From Pogonophryne albipinna (Eukaryota; Chordata; Actinopteri; Perciformes; Artedidraconidae): a stretch of DNA of 64,000 nt. The stretch's first letter is position 1. The number at the start of each line of letters is the position of its first letter. Below are positions 62,741-64,000 of the stretch, piece by piece. The stretch covers positions 124,001-188,000 of the forward strand of contig JAPTMU010000120.1 of the NCBI GenBank assembly GCA_028583405.1, read 5' to 3'. Position numbers and translations under genes: made by a program. The notes below the pieces were generated by a model, which did not search any database, had not been told where the DNA came from, and was given only the letters and a program-made list of their open reading frames with translations.

Positions 62741-63175
62741 ATTTCAATCAGGAGAGACTTCATTTTGTTTAAAGAACATTTATTGACACGTGTCATTTGA
62801 TAAATGTTAAGTCTTTGGCGATTGGACCCCGATCCTGAAATGGTATATCTAAAGGGGGAAATGCAGCCGTGAGCATATAGGGAACCCCCCGGGGTCTAGA
62901 CACTGGTGATGATGCTGAAGATCTGGATTTGATGAGGAGATGGGATGAAGAGGAGGTGTGATGAGGTCTTTGGATTAGCTCTCTTGGCACTGGATATGAT
63001 GAAAGGAGGTGGATAGGGAGGAGGTGTGATGAGGTCTTTGGATTAGCTCTCCTGGCACTGGATGTGATGAAAGGAGGTGGATGGGGAGGAGGCGGGGGGC
63101 AGCATGACAACCTGAAATCACAGCTGACTGCAGGAGAGAGGAGAACCATTTTAAAGTATGGCTGCAGCACGGTGA
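62741..63175 (-). repeat. duplicated 3'-end-like module, copy 2
   Basis: The short form of the module at 58756-59869, with AATAAA on the minus strand at 62779-62784 and only two copies of the 66-70-bp unit. A minus-strand frame (62793-63170) is open for 125 codons, but it is low-complexity and I do not recognise it. Confidence 0.75.
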
Positions 63176-63651
63176 TTGGCTGCTGGAGATTGAGGTGAAA
63201 TGTAATACGTCAATAAGAGAACGCCTGTGATGAGCTGATTATAAGCAGCTGCGGAATGACTGCATACCCAGTCTTCCTGAAAGAACTTGCGCTGAGCTTC
63301 ATTTCAGAGGCAAATATAGTACTTTTTAGTCAAATAGATTTATTTAACCCTCACAGTTACTGTATATAAACACACTGCTGATATGGTATAATGCAGTACT
63401 GTAGTAATATACACAGTGTATATTGTATGAGTTTGTACACTCTACAATACCAATATATACACAAAAAAATACATCAAAAATATCCATTCTGCATAAAGAA
63501 TACCTATACTTTTCATACTTGAAGTACATTTAGCTGATAATACTTCTGTACTTTGTATAATTCTGAAATGTATCATTGTGCAGAATGAGCACTTTTACCT
63601 TTTTGTACTTTAAGTACAATTTGATGCAAATACTTTCATACTTTTACTTAA
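63176..63651. other. intergenic with a dispersed-repeat fragment
   Basis: Bases 63,500-63,647 contain tactttnact-type sequence of the palindromic family. The remainder is unassigned. Confidence 0.45.
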
Positions 63652-64000
63652 AGGTGGGGTAGGTAAGTTTGAGAAACCGGCTTGAGTGCGCTAGAATTTG
63701 AAAATACACAACCGGAAAAAATCTGCCACTTCCTTACAGAGCCCCTCCTCCAACACACACAAACGCGCACATGACCAATGAGGGCACGAGATAAGTGTGT
63801 GCACAGATGGAAGGCTGACAGGCAGGTAGGCCATCCAATCATTTTGGCTAAAATGATTGGTCGTGCTTTTCACAGCACTACGGCTTCCACAGATGACATT
63901 TTTTTATGGATTTTTTGTCAAAGCACTTCAGATATTCATTGCTATCGGGATGTTAAGACCATTCCATGGAATATAACAAAAAGTGTATCTCGAGCCGGTT
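63652..64000. mobile_element. TTAA-type MITE, cut by the window end
   Basis: TTAA lies at 63648-63651, followed by AGGTGGGGTAGGTAAGTTTG and AGAAACCGGCT. The window closes with tctcgagccggtt, which looks like the start of the matching inverted end. Confidence 0.65.

Noticed and set aside
62793..63170. 125-codon secreted-type protein on the minus strand
   Set aside because: The sequence is low-complexity and repeat-derived, the initiator is uncertain and the copy at 58.8 kb is expanded by arrays; not enough to call a gene.

Overview
The window is genomic DNA from a vertebrate, almost certainly a teleost fish. It carries a multi-exon gene with GT-AG introns, very large introns, fish-type DNA transposon relics with TTAA or 8-bp target duplications, many long (CA)n tracts, LINE tails and an endogenous retrovirus. 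There are no bacterial-style operons, no CRISPR array and no tRNA or rRNA gene that I could see.

Left half (about 1.3-33 kb, + strand): the 3' two thirds or more of one gene, golgb1 (giantin, golgin B1). I place 15 coding exons plus one weak micro-exon candidate; the phases agree at every junction. They total 13,290 nt, about 4,429 codons, before the N-terminal exons that lie upstream of the window. One exon (11228-22669) is 11,442 nt long and codes for 3,814 residues of coiled coil. The last exon codes for the C-terminal Golgi membrane anchor. The introns hold a GATA/GACA array, several hAT-like and TTAA-type non-autonomous elements, a nine-copy 72-bp array, long (CA)n tracts and a 3.2-kb array of a 12-bp unit that ends 18 nt before a splice acceptor.

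Middle (34.8-44.3 kb, - strand): a complete provirus outline. It has two LTRs of about 440 bp, a 5-bp target duplication GGTAC, a primer-binding-site-like sequence, a splice donor and a polypurine stretch. The env region keeps two long open frames separated by one frameshift. gag is not visible, and pol is reduced to a possible integrase scrap. The LTRs differ by only 2 substitutions but by 5 one-base homopolymer indels, so some frameshifts may be assembly errors.

Right third (44.3-64 kb): no convincing host gene. It is dominated by repeats. There are two separate arrays of one 57-bp minisatellite (about 64 and 25 copies) inside related TTAA-type elements, a duplicated LINE reverse-transcriptase scrap, (CA)n tracts, a G-rich 12-bp array, a duplicated 3'-end-like module, and copies of a dispersed palindromic element, one with an expanded 33-bp terminal array.

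No new enzymatic or defence system is visible. The most unusual signals are the very long tandem arrays that stay open in one frame on both strands, the exact 326-codon duplication inside giantin, and the provirus that kept env while losing gag-pol.
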